From: Actinomycetes bacterium
GTDB lineage: Bacteria; Actinomycetota; Actinomycetes; Nanopelagicales; Nanopelagicaceae
Direction of reading: 5' to 3'
DNA: 64,000 nucleotides
NCBI GenBank assembly: GCA_947383695.1
Contig: OX376642.1
Location: 1,302,001 to 1,366,000 of the forward strand
Numbering within the stretch: the stretch's first letter is position 1; each line of letters begins with the position of its first letter. Positions 27,306-34,874 of this stretch are shown here, one piece after another. The notes under the pieces are model-generated. The model ran no database searches, was not told the origin of the DNA, and worked only from the letters and a program-made list of their open reading frames with translations. The translations under genes and the position numbers were made by a program.

Positions 27306-28468
27306 GGCGCTGGAGAAATCTCTGCCGGAATATTTGGAGCTGCGATTCTTCCAAGGACTCGATCAATTGCAGCACGTGCTTTGTTGAGCGCAGAGTTTCC
27401 TTTAGCTATGTCATCGGCCAAGGTGACAAAGACATACTCGCGATCCGTTGATTGAACATAGCCTGCAAGGGTTGCTGTTCCATTGAGAGTTCCTGTTTTC
27501 GCTCTCACTAAACCAACGGCAGATGGTGCTGTAGTAAGAAAGCGAGTTCTCAAAGTTCCTGAGACTCCGCCAACGGGAAGACCTGAATAAATCAATGCAA
27601 ACTTTTCATCTTTGCGCAGCTTGTACAAAAGTTCACCCATCAAATGAGCGGTGATTTTGTTTTTCCTCGATAAACCACTGGCATCTGCAACAACTAACTT
27701 TGAATCATCGATTTCAAACTTGGCCAGAATCTCTCTGAAAACCTTATCGACACCCTTTGCATCCATGCTAAATCCTGCCGCTTTTGCGGACAATCGAGCT
27801 AAACGTTCCGAGATCAAGTTGTCGCTCCACAGAAGCGTCCAATCCAAAAGCGCCGCAACCGTTGGAGAGTTTTCAGAAACTATCTGCTCCCCCATCGAAA
27901 TAAAGGCTTCATCATCACTTACCGACTTCATGACAGGTTTGAAATTTCTCTTTGCCCAAAAGGATTTCAAATTGGCTACATCTTGAGAGTAAAGACCGCT
28001 GTAAATAACTTTGTAATTCTTTAACGATCCCCCGTTGAACTCTTTAACATAGGTCAGAGTTCGAAAACCGATGTAGGGCAGGGATGCTCGGTTCATTTTC
28101 CGAGCGGTGTTGTGATCCAAACTAATCCAAGGATCATAGGAGCCTCTAACAATTACTGTTTTAATCTCAGGGTTAATACTCACTGAGGTATTGAAAACCG
28201 ATGTTGTATCTAGATACTCAACGGTTACAGCACCCGTAAGCATTTTCATAACCGATGCGGGTTTACGTTGAGAATACGCATTCTTCTCATAGATGACAGC
28301 ACCTGTGCTGCCATCGATAACAATCATCGCTGGGTTAGAAAGTGTTTGACTCTTAAGTAATTCATCAAATGCAGCAGGAATTGATTCTGGTCCCAGTACC
28401 GCTTGCGCAGGCAACATCGAAAAAATCGTGGCAAGAGTGATCGCAATTAAGCGGTAAAGAAAGGACAT
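27302..28468 (-). CDS. dacB: D-alanyl-D-alanine carboxypeptidase / endopeptidase (PBP4 family S13)
   Basis: 388 aa with a signal peptide (MSFLYRLIAITLATIFSMLP, then AQA-V). The three active-site motifs are present: SVMK near 67-70, SRKN near 264-267 and KTG near 325-327. The S13 insert between SxxK and SxN is short compared with E. coli DacB (about 480 aa). It trims or cleaves peptidoglycan peptides. Nine bases after the upstream small membrane-protein gene, so probably co-transcribed. Confidence 0.88.
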   Translation of the reverse strand: MSFLYRLIAITLATIFSMLPAQAVLGPESIPAAFDELLKSQTLSNPAMIVIDGSTGAVIYEKNAYSQRKPASVMKMLTGAVTVEYLDTTSVFNTSVSINPEIKTVIVRGSYDPWISLDHNTARKMNRASLPYIGFRTLTYVKEFNGGSLKNYKVIYSGLYSQDVANLKSFWAKRNFKPVMKSVSDDEAFISMGEQIVSENSPTVAALLDWTLLWSDNLISERLARLSAKAAGFSMDAKGVDKVFREILAKFEIDDSKLVVADASGLSRKNKITAHLMGELLYKLRKDEKFALIYSGLPVGGVSGTLRTRFLTTAPSAVGLVRAKTGTLNGTATLAGYVQSTDREYVFVTLADDIAKGNSALNKARAAIDRVLGRIAAPNIPAEISPAP

Positions 28469-28477
28469 TATTTCTTT

Positions 28478-28825
28478 CTAGCGCCAGGAAGCGATAACAA
28501 TGTTTGTGACTGTAAGGCCAATCATCGTCATCCAAACATTCTTTGAAAGCTCTGGTTTCTTAACATTCTTATAACCCAGCGCCAAGATAACAACGAGGAT
28601 TACAAACTTAATTCCAACTTTTGTATTGTTTAAGGGTTCATCGGGTTTAACGGTTTCATGGAGACCGACCATTACTAAACCAGCAACAAGTGCGGTCAAA
28701 CCGGCATGAAGCACCCCAGGATTTAAGGTGCGAGGGGACTTCTTCAACTGAAGCAACAGCAATACCAAAATGCCGAGAACAGAGAGAAGATGGATTACAT
28801 ACGCGACTGTGTTGATAGCTGACAT
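28478..28825 (-). CDS. Small membrane protein, about four TM segments
   Basis: 115 aa. Hydrophobic segments lie near residues 6-25, 40-59, 72-88 and 96-113. A short polar loop, HETVKPDEPLNNTK, is in the middle. I do not recognise a family with a known function. The gene is divergent from the rRNA/tRNA methylase with only 22 bp between start codons, and lies just upstream of dacB. Confidence 0.7.
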   Translation of the reverse strand: MSAINTVAYVIHLLSVLGILVLLLLQLKKSPRTLNPGVLHAGLTALVAGLVMVGLHETVKPDEPLNNTKVGIKFVILVVILALGYKNVKKPELSKNVWMTMIGLTVTNIVIASWR

Positions 28826-28831
28826 GCATTC

Positions 28832-28841
28832 AGTTTAGAGT
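28832..28841. promoter_or_regulatory. Overlapping divergent -10 boxes (leaderless pair)
   Basis: Plus strand TAGAGT (28836-28841) ends 6 bp before the ATG at 28848. Minus strand TAAACT (28832-28837) ends 6 bp before the ATG at 28825. The two hexamers share the TA at 28836-28837. The 22-bp gap has no room for leaders or Shine-Dalgarno sites. Confidence 0.55.
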
Positions 28842-28847
28842 GCATAC

Positions 28848-29495
28848 ATGTCTTCTCCAACGACCCCCGCCAGTATTGGCCCAGGTGAATTTTTCCCTGT
28901 TGTTGGTGTTGGACCTCATGACAAGCCCTGGCCAGAAGGTGATCAATACGATCCTGAACTATTACTGAATGGTGATCGCAGAAATGTTCTAGATCACTAC
29001 CGCTATTGGAGCGTCGAAGCGATCGTCGCAGATTTGAATACAAAGCGTCATAAATTGCAGATTGCCATTGAAAATTGGCAACATGACCTGAATATTGGAT
29101 CAATCGTTAGAACCGCAAATGCCTTCAATGTTTCTGGTGTGCATATTGTTGGAAAACGCGATTGGAACAAGCGCGGTGCAATGGTGACTGATAGATATCT
29201 AACGGTTATGCATCATCCAACAATTGAGGATTTTGCAATTTACTGCAAGGAGCAGAACCTTCCAATTATCGGTATCGACAACGTGCCAGGATCAAAGCAA
29301 TTGGAATCAGCAACCTTGCCTGAAAGTTGTGTTCTCTTGTTTGGCCAAGAGGGTGCGGGAATGTCTGATGAGGGAATCGCAGCCTGCGAAGTTTTATATG
29401 AAATTAATCAATATGGTTCAACTCGTTCGATGAATGCATCAGCCGCAGGTGCAATAGCTATGTACCACTGGGCGTTGCAACATTTACCGCGATGA
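28848..29495 (+). CDS. SpoU/TrmH-family RNA 2'-O-methyltransferase
   Basis: 215 aa. SPOUT fold: NIGSIVRTANAFNVSGVHIVG near 83-103 in parts (motif 1 N.G.I.RTANAF), LLFGQEGAGMSDE near 163-175 (motif 2) and INQYGSTRSMNASAAGAIAMY near 189-208 (motif 3), which forms the SAM knot. The target may be a tRNA or rRNA ribose; the exact site cannot be assigned. The stop overlaps the MFS start by ATGA. Confidence 0.87.
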   Translation: MSSPTTPASIGPGEFFPVVGVGPHDKPWPEGDQYDPELLLNGDRRNVLDHYRYWSVEAIVADLNTKRHKLQIAIENWQHDLNIGSIVRTANAFNVSGVHIVGKRDWNKRGAMVTDRYLTVMHHPTIEDFAIYCKEQNLPIIGIDNVPGSKQLESATLPESCVLLFGQEGAGMSDEGIAACEVLYEINQYGSTRSMNASAAGAIAMYHWALQHLPR

Positions 29496-30655
29496 AAAGA
29501 GTTTGGCTTTCTCGTAACTTAATACTTCTTACTCTAGTTTCACTTACTCAAGATGCCGCAAGTGATTTGTTATATCCCTTACTACCAATATTGTTAACTG
29601 GAGTTATCGGTGCAGCTCCTCTTGCTCTGGGATTAATTGAAGGTTGTGCTGAAGCTGCAGCAGGTTTTGCCAAGTTGTACTCAGGCAAGTACAGCGATCG
29701 AATTGGTCGTAAACCCTTTGTCATCGCCGGTTATTCACTTGCAGGAGTTGGAAAGGCTTTAGTAGTTGTCGCCACAAGTTGGCCTTTGGTTTTCTTTGGC
29801 CGTGTTACCGACCGAATCGGAAAAGGCATGCGCAGTTCTCCACGTGATGCATTGATCCATGATTCAGTCCCTAAAGAGCACCTAGGAAAGGCCTTTGGTT
29901 TTCACAGATCTGGTGACAATTTAGGAGCTGTTATCGGTCCTGCTTTGGCTTTACTGGGGTTGGCATTGCTCGATGATGATGTTCGCGCTGTTGCACAGTG
30001 GGCGCTGATACCAGCGTTGCTATCCGGATTGCTCACCTTATTCATCAAAGACACCTTTAAAAAGCCAACTAAAGAGAAGGTGGCTGAAAGCAAAAACTAC
30101 AAGGTTCCTAAGGAAATCAAATTTCCAATTGCAACTCTGGTTGCAATTCAATTAACAAACATCCCAGATGCTCTCCTACTGCTGCGTCTACATCAAATTG
30201 GATTTACAACTAAGGAAGTTGTTCTTTCTTACATGCTCTTTAGTTTTGTCACAATGCTTGGTGCATATCCTGCTGGCTTAATAGCGGATAAATTAAATCC
30301 CAAATTGGTATACGCAATTGGATTGCTCGCATTTGCTGTTGGTTACATTTCATTAGGGTTAACCCAAAATCATACTGTTGCAGTTATTGCGATCATTATT
30401 TATGGTCTCTTTCCTGCATTGACAGATGGTGTTGGAAAAGCATGGATAGCTTCACTAAGTCCTGATAACCATCGGGGAAAGATTCAAGGTGTGTATCAAT
30501 CATCGATGAACTTCGCGATTTTAGGTGCAGGAATTTGGGGCGGTGCGCTGTGGAGCAGTGGTGCAATTCAGTGGCCACTAGTTGTTGCAGGCGCTGGAGC
30601 TGCTATTGGTGCGATAGTTCTTTTAATAATCCGTCCACTGCGCGTTCAACCATAG
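29492..30655 (+). CDS. MFS transporter
   Basis: 387 aa with about 12 predicted membrane helices. The A-like motif GKYSDRIGRKPF lies in the loop between helices 2 and 3 (near 63-74) and GRVTDRIGKGMRSSPRDALI near 108-127. It resembles the group of small MFS proteins related to drug or organic-solute efflux; substrate not assignable. Its last 53 bp are antisense to the phosphatase gene. Confidence 0.82.
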   Translation: MKRVWLSRNLILLTLVSLTQDAASDLLYPLLPILLTGVIGAAPLALGLIEGCAEAAAGFAKLYSGKYSDRIGRKPFVIAGYSLAGVGKALVVVATSWPLVFFGRVTDRIGKGMRSSPRDALIHDSVPKEHLGKAFGFHRSGDNLGAVIGPALALLGLALLDDDVRAVAQWALIPALLSGLLTLFIKDTFKKPTKEKVAESKNYKVPKEIKFPIATLVAIQLTNIPDALLLLRLHQIGFTTKEVVLSYMLFSFVTMLGAYPAGLIADKLNPKLVYAIGLLAFAVGYISLGLTQNHTVAVIAIIIYGLFPALTDGVGKAWIASLSPDNHRGKIQGVYQSSMNFAILGAGIWGGALWSSGAIQWPLVVAGAGAAIGAIVLLIIRPLRVQP

Positions 30656-31124
30656 CCAAGGTTGCTTCATAAGCTTCATCACTTTGGTTGTATGGATCTG
30701 GAACCTCTAACTTAAAGTAATCGGCAGAGTTTGGATCTATTCCCTTTAACGCTGGATCAAAACTTCTTAAGTAGAAAACCTTTGCTCGGTGCTCATCACT
30801 TTCTGCCATCGAAATAACATTGTGATAGTTGCTGGAATCCATAACCAAAATCAGATCGTGAATAAAGAAATCATTACTCTTAAACTGCTTTGCGGTGTGC
30901 TCATGTTTGTAACCGGCTTTTTCCCAAATCTTCTTTGAGGATGGATGTGGTCCTTGTCCGATATGCCATGGACCTGTTCCAGCGCTATCTACTGTGATTA
31001 CTGGGGATTTGATCGACCCTTTTTTGTTAGCCAATACCGCAGCCGCCATCGGTGATCTGCAGATATTGCCTAAGCAGACCATCGTGATACTTAGCTGATC
31101 TCGTCCTTTAATTGAGGAGATCAC
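30603..31124 (-). CDS. Low-molecular-weight protein tyrosine phosphatase
   Basis: 173 aa from GTG 31124; ATG 31136, right behind GGAGG, is an alternative start. The P-loop CLGNICRSPMA (CX5RS) and the general acid in VPDPYNQSDEAY near 140-151 are the family hallmarks. It would dephosphorylate tyrosine-phosphorylated proteins, for example in capsule or stress signalling. The start overlaps the TPR gene, so the two are coupled. The 3' end overlaps the MFS gene by 53 bp. Confidence 0.83.
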   Translation of the reverse strand: MISSIKGRDQLSITMVCLGNICRSPMAAAVLANKKGSIKSPVITVDSAGTGPWHIGQGPHPSSKKIWEKAGYKHEHTAKQFKSNDFFIHDLILVMDSSNYHNVISMAESDEHRAKVFYLRSFDPALKGIDPNSADYFKLEVPDPYNQSDEAYEATLAMVERAVDGLLKELSHQ

Positions 31125-32058
31125 GCTCAGGTTCATCCTCCAGCGCCTCTTGAACCGACTTGAGGCGACGTTCAATTTCATCCGCCTCATCTGTTCTTCC
31201 CTGCATGCGCAAAATCTTGGCGATTCGAGATTCAATATCAACAATGAACTCAAAATCCTTTGGTTCATCTTCGCTGACAATAGCTAAGACATTTTCTAGA
31301 GTTGCTAAGCCATCATCATATTTTTCAAGCAGGATTTGAGCTTTACCAAACTCAAAAGAGGCAAAGGTCTCGCGACGATGATCATGTCCTGTCTCAAATA
31401 CATCAACAGCTTTGCGAGCGGTTTCAAGAGCTAGTTCGCCTTCGCCTAATTCAATTAAGCAGGAAGCCATCTTTTGATCGCAACGTGCAACATGAATGAC
31501 CTCTTTGTTGCGCTTGAACAATGAGCGAGCCTCTTTGAAAGCTTCGATCGCTTTTTCATAATTCTTTAATTCGCGTTCTGCACATCCAATGAGATGCAGA
31601 TCATTTGCTGCACCGATTTCATTTCCATCAACAAGATGTTCTTGTGCACACTCATTCATTGTTTCAACAACTTTGTCGTACTTCTTAGATGAGTACCACC
31701 ATTCACCCAAGGTGCAGGCAAGTTCTAATGCAATTGGTGATTTGTTCTCTCGCAAAATTTCGACCGCTTTGCTCATTGCGGTTGCCGCTTCATCCATGCG
31801 CTTAAGTTGATTGAGGTTGTAACCAATCGCTGAATACGCCTGTGCTAAACCTTCGGATGATACCGATGCACCAAGTTGCGAGTAAATATCTCGTGCAGTT
31901 TCCGCAAGTGCTAACGCTTCATCGTATTGACCGCGTGCATAAATTCGCGCGCTTAATTCGTAGTAAGTACTGGCACGTTCTTCACCCTCTACTTCAGGGA
32001 TTCGATCCCAGAGCATCTCTTCGGTGACGAGTTCTTCCATGCCTTCGTCTTCACTCAT
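31108..32058 (-). CDS. TPR-repeat protein
   Basis: 316 aa, acidic. Contains about six tetratricopeptide units, for example ARGQYDEALALAETARDIYSQLG, LKNYEKAIEAFKEARSLFKRN and GEGELALETARKAVDVFE, each stated here only in part. No signal peptide, so cytoplasmic, and no catalytic domain. TPR proteins act as scaffolds. Coupling to the tyrosine phosphatase suggests it may present substrates to it; this is inference. A TAAGGT box ends 7 bp before the ATG. Confidence 0.8.
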   Translation of the reverse strand: MSEDEGMEELVTEEMLWDRIPEVEGEERASTYYELSARIYARGQYDEALALAETARDIYSQLGASVSSEGLAQAYSAIGYNLNQLKRMDEAATAMSKAVEILRENKSPIALELACTLGEWWYSSKKYDKVVETMNECAQEHLVDGNEIGAANDLHLIGCAERELKNYEKAIEAFKEARSLFKRNKEVIHVARCDQKMASCLIELGEGELALETARKAVDVFETGHDHRRETFASFEFGKAQILLEKYDDGLATLENVLAIVSEDEPKDFEFIVDIESRIAKILRMQGRTDEADEIERRLKSVQEALEDEPERDLLN

Positions 32059-32065
32059 GCACGAG

Positions 32066-32071
32066 ACCTTA
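32066..32071 (-). promoter_or_regulatory. Predicted leaderless -10 box of the TPR-phosphatase unit
   Basis: The minus strand reads TAAGGT, seven bases, then the ATG at 32058. The same hexamer and spacing recur in front of the secreted protein gene at 33408. Confidence 0.45.
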
Positions 32072-32082
32072 TACGCATCTGG

Positions 32083-33408
32083 TTAAGGACGACTGGGAAT
32101 ATCAATCTGCGCCACTGGCCATTTTGAAGTTTTGACCGCTTTGAGCACCTCTGTGGTGACCTGAGTGATCTGTTTTTGTGCCACAAGATCAAAGGCGTGA
32201 CCCCATGGGCAGCGGTTTTTCATGGCACAAACCCAGGCATTGGTGCCCATGTTCAAGACCGAAGCACCGCTTGGAGCGTTGTAATAGGTAGACATCGCGA
32301 CAAACCCCTTCTCAGTGGGGCTAATTGCAGCTCGCGCAACAACTTGGACACCTGGGCCAACAGTTCCCATTGCTGTGTCAGCCTCATATCCATACAAACC
32401 TTTGATGACAGCATCCTGTCCCAATGTTGCAAAGGGCCACACATTATTTGAAATCAAATCCTTCTTAATTCCTAAAGCAAAGTACTGAGAACCAAGTAAG
32501 AGTGACTCGGGTTGATTTACTTCTCTATATGGTTTGCGACCTGAGATCTCTCGACCTTTAACATCTGTAATTGCATACGCTGTATTTCCACCAAAGGCAA
32601 TTAAATGTTTTCCAGCTGCAACCGCGGCTTCAATTCGCTGTCGCATTTGCAAAGTCCAGTACTCACTATGACCACCAACAACAATCGCTTTGGTTGTTTG
32701 AAATACCGCTGGATTGTTATCAACATCCAGATCTGTAGCAAAGTTAATATCTAATCCAAGTTTTTCCATCAACGTTAGTAATGGTTGTTCCATGTATCTA
32801 AACTGTCCAGAACCATCACCATCGTATGGTCGATCAAAAGTAACTGAAGTTGCACTGGTTTCACGAGCTCCATCAGCACCTTTGTAAAGAGACTCTCCAC
32901 CCCATTGGTTATAACTTTGCCAGGTTAAAACCGATGATACGAATGTCAGATCACTCGGTGCGTTTCCATAAACAGTAAAAGGCACAAAGCTTGCTGCACG
33001 CAGATTATTAGAAAGCTTGATCAGGTACTGACCGGGTGGAGTTTTTGAATCGATTGATATTTGTGTTGGAGATTTCAAGAGTTTTACAAGGCGAGCGCCA
33101 GAGTTGTTGTAATAACCCATTCGATAAATAGAAGCAGTGAACTTCTTGGAACCAACAGTTGTCAAAGTTAACTTGTCGCCGCAGGTTGCGCTGCTGGCAC
33201 TTACATACCCTTCAATACGTGGAACATCTTTGCGTCGTGAAAAATCGGCGCTGTAGCGCAACGGGACCCCATCGCTCCACTTCTTATCTCCAGCTTTTTG
33301 ATTTTCACGCGCTACCCAGCCAGGCGCTTGATCCCATGAGCAGGTACTTGCATGTGCTGGCGCAGGGAAAAGGGCCAGTAACAACGCCAGAACTACCGCC
33401 CGTCTCAT
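32083..33408 (-). CDS. Secreted protein, N,N-dimethylformamidase beta-subunit-like
   Basis: 441 aa with a short signal peptide (MRRAVVLALLLALFPAPAHA). It has YRMGYYNNSGARLV near 94-107, SYNQWGG near 165-171, and VVGGHSEYWTLQMR near 243-256. This last matches the GHDEYWS segment of the large subunit of dimethylformamidase, and TWQSYNQWGG is also conserved there. The family has many members of unknown role in exported proteins, so a DMF-hydrolysing activity should not be assumed. Divergent from the nickel/cobalt transporter. Confidence 0.72.
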   Translation of the reverse strand: MRRAVVLALLLALFPAPAHASTCSWDQAPGWVARENQKAGDKKWSDGVPLRYSADFSRRKDVPRIEGYVSASSATCGDKLTLTTVGSKKFTASIYRMGYYNNSGARLVKLLKSPTQISIDSKTPPGQYLIKLSNNLRAASFVPFTVYGNAPSDLTFVSSVLTWQSYNQWGGESLYKGADGARETSATSVTFDRPYDGDGSGQFRYMEQPLLTLMEKLGLDINFATDLDVDNNPAVFQTTKAIVVGGHSEYWTLQMRQRIEAAVAAGKHLIAFGGNTAYAITDVKGREISGRKPYREVNQPESLLLGSQYFALGIKKDLISNNVWPFATLGQDAVIKGLYGYEADTAMGTVGPGVQVVARAAISPTEKGFVAMSTYYNAPSGASVLNMGTNAWVCAMKNRCPWGHAFDLVAQKQITQVTTEVLKAVKTSKWPVAQIDIPSRP

Positions 33409-33415
33409 GCGGGAA

Positions 33416-33421
33416 ACCTTA
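33416..33421 (-). promoter_or_regulatory. Predicted leaderless -10 box of the DMFase-like gene
   Basis: The minus strand reads TAAGGT, seven bases, then the ATG at 33408. It is about 50 bp from the Fur-type palindrome, so both divergent genes could respond to it. Confidence 0.45.
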
Positions 33422-33469
33422 GGGGCAGTTTCAAATAGACACCCCCTTGAGCGTGCTTTACCCTTCTAC

Positions 33470-33486
33470 ATGCAAACGATTTGCAT
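33470..33486. promoter_or_regulatory. Fur-family operator upstream of the Ni/Co transporter
   Basis: ATGCAAACGATTTGCAT is a perfect 7-3-7 inverted repeat. Read as 7-1-7 it fits the general Fur/Zur/Nur box shape, and the TGCAAA half-sites recall the streptomycete nickel regulator Nur. It lies directly before a TAGCCT hexamer (33488-33493) and the ribosome binding site GGGAGAG of the nickel/cobalt transporter, the position expected for a repressor that blocks uptake when metal is replete. Confidence 0.6.
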
Positions 33487-33502
33487 CTAGCCTGGGAGAG
33501 CA

Positions 33503-34690
33503 GTGAACCTTATTGTGAAGGAGCCGATCAAGGTTCCGCTGAGAGATCGCCTCACCCGCGATGAATGGCGCCGTATGGCTGCAATGTTCGGCTTCATTGT
33601 GTTCCTGCACGTTTCTGGTGCGCTATTGATGTGGAAAGCAACAACCGGAAATTATGAATTAGCTGATGGAACATTGTTTGGTTGGGGAACAGCGGCACTT
33701 GCCTACACATTAGGTATGCGCCACGCCTTTGATGCCGACCACATCAGCGCGATTGATAACACAACTCGAAAGTTAATGTCTGAAGGACAGCGTCCGTTAG
33801 CTGTTGGATTCTTTTTCTCGCTTGGACACTCATCTGTTGTATTTGCATTAGCGATGTTGTTGAACTTTGGAATCAAGGCGCTTGGATCTCAGTTAAAAGA
33901 TGACAATTCAACTTTGCACCATTACACAGGTTTAATCGGTACAACTGTCAGCGGAACGTTCTTAATGTTGATCGCTATTTTAAACTTAGTGATTTTGGTT
34001 TCAATCGTTGGGGTCTTTATCAAAATGCGTCAGGGTGCATACGATGAAGCTGAATTGGAGAAGCATTTAGATTCTCGCGGTTTACTGATGCGCTTCTTCG
34101 GTCCAATTGCTCGTCGCATCGATAAGTCTTGGAAGATGTATCCACTTGGTATTTTGTTTGGTTTAGGTTTTGATACTGCAACTGAAATCGGTTTGTTAGT
34201 ACTTGCGGGATCATCAGTAATTGCAGGATTACCTTGGTGGGCAATTATTTCTCTGCCACTTTTCTTTGCAGGTGGAATGAGCTTGCTCGACACCATTGAT
34301 GGTTCATTTATGAACTTTGCATACGGTTGGGCCTTCTCAAAACCTGTTCGCAAGGTGTACTACAACATCATCATTACTGGATTATCAGTTGCGGTTGCAC
34401 TATTTGTTGGTGGATTAGAACTCTGCCAAGTATTTGCAAACCAATTGAATTTAACTGGCGGCTTCTGGGATTACGCTTTGGCCTTTAACTTAAATAGTGC
34501 TGGGTACTTCATTGTGGGTGCTTTTGTTGTGGTCTGGACTATCGCGCTATTGCTTTGGAAGTACGGCAAAATCGAGGAACGCTGGCACAACAAGGCACAC
34601 GCTGCCCAACTTGCACGCGGTGAAGCAACTGATCACACGGCAGCAGGTATTGATCTAGGTCCAATTAAAGATGGATTTAAGATCGACTAA
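33503..34690 (+). CDS. HoxN/NixA-family nickel/cobalt transporter
   Basis: 395 aa from GTG 33503, with GGGAGAG just upstream. A NiCoT permease with eight predicted TM segments. The signature HAFDADHISAIDNTTRK begins at residue 74 and carries the HX4DH metal site. GLGFDTATEIGLL near 217-229 and FFAGGMSLLDTIDGSFMNFAYGW near 253-275 (given by its ends) are the other family motifs. It imports Ni2+ and/or Co2+. Metal preference is not predictable; no nickel enzyme or cobalamin gene is in this window. Confidence 0.92.
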   Translation: MNLIVKEPIKVPLRDRLTRDEWRRMAAMFGFIVFLHVSGALLMWKATTGNYELADGTLFGWGTAALAYTLGMRHAFDADHISAIDNTTRKLMSEGQRPLAVGFFFSLGHSSVVFALAMLLNFGIKALGSQLKDDNSTLHHYTGLIGTTVSGTFLMLIAILNLVILVSIVGVFIKMRQGAYDEAELEKHLDSRGLLMRFFGPIARRIDKSWKMYPLGILFGLGFDTATEIGLLVLAGSSVIAGLPWWAIISLPLFFAGGMSLLDTIDGSFMNFAYGWAFSKPVRKVYYNIIITGLSVAVALFVGGLELCQVFANQLNLTGGFWDYALAFNLNSAGYFIVGAFVVVWTIALLLWKYGKIEERWHNKAHAAQLARGEATDHTAAGIDLGPIKDGFKID

Positions 34691-34724
34691 CTATTACCTG
34701 GTAATGAGTACAAATAATCCACGG

Positions 34725-34730
34725 TAGAAT
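34725..34730 (+). promoter_or_regulatory. Predicted -10 box of the DEAD-box helicase transcript
   Basis: TAGAAT lies 7 bp before the first stem of the structured leader. A start near 34737 would put the first hairpin at the very 5' end of the RNA. Confidence 0.45.
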
Positions 34731-34737
34731 TAACCCG

Positions 34738-34874
34738 TTGGTGCGACCGCACCAAAGCACTTCCCCCAAGTGCTGCTAATGCAGCACTACATGCGAGTCT
34801 TATTTTCGCCCTAGCCGCCAAAAGTGCGAGCTATACCCGAGACGCGCTTGTCGTCTCGATTGGTATGCATTTCT
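34738..34874 (+). promoter_or_regulatory. Structured 5' leader of the DEAD-box helicase with mutually exclusive hairpins
   Basis: Four perfect inverted repeats lie in 137 nt. Stem 1: TTGGTGCG/CGCACCAA (34738-34755). Stem 2: AGCACTT/AAGTGCT with a five-C loop (34756-34774). Stem 3: AGTGCTGC/GCAGCACT with TAAT loop (34769-34788). Stem 4: CGAGACG/CGTCTCG (34838-34858), ending 16 nt before the ATG. Stems 2 and 3 share 34769-34774 and cannot form together, which is the layout of an RNA switch or attenuator. No T-run follows. It matches no riboswitch class I know. It might instead contain a separate small RNA. Confidence 0.55.

Noticed and set aside
33488-33493. Calling the regulator of the Ni/Co transporter Nur
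   Set aside because: The palindrome fits Fur-family sites in general. Half-site similarity to Nur is not enough, and no regulator gene is in the window.
34738-34788. 6C RNA motif
   Set aside because: The 6C class has two stems, each with a loop of six or more Cs. Here one stem has a five-C loop and the other stems have different loops.
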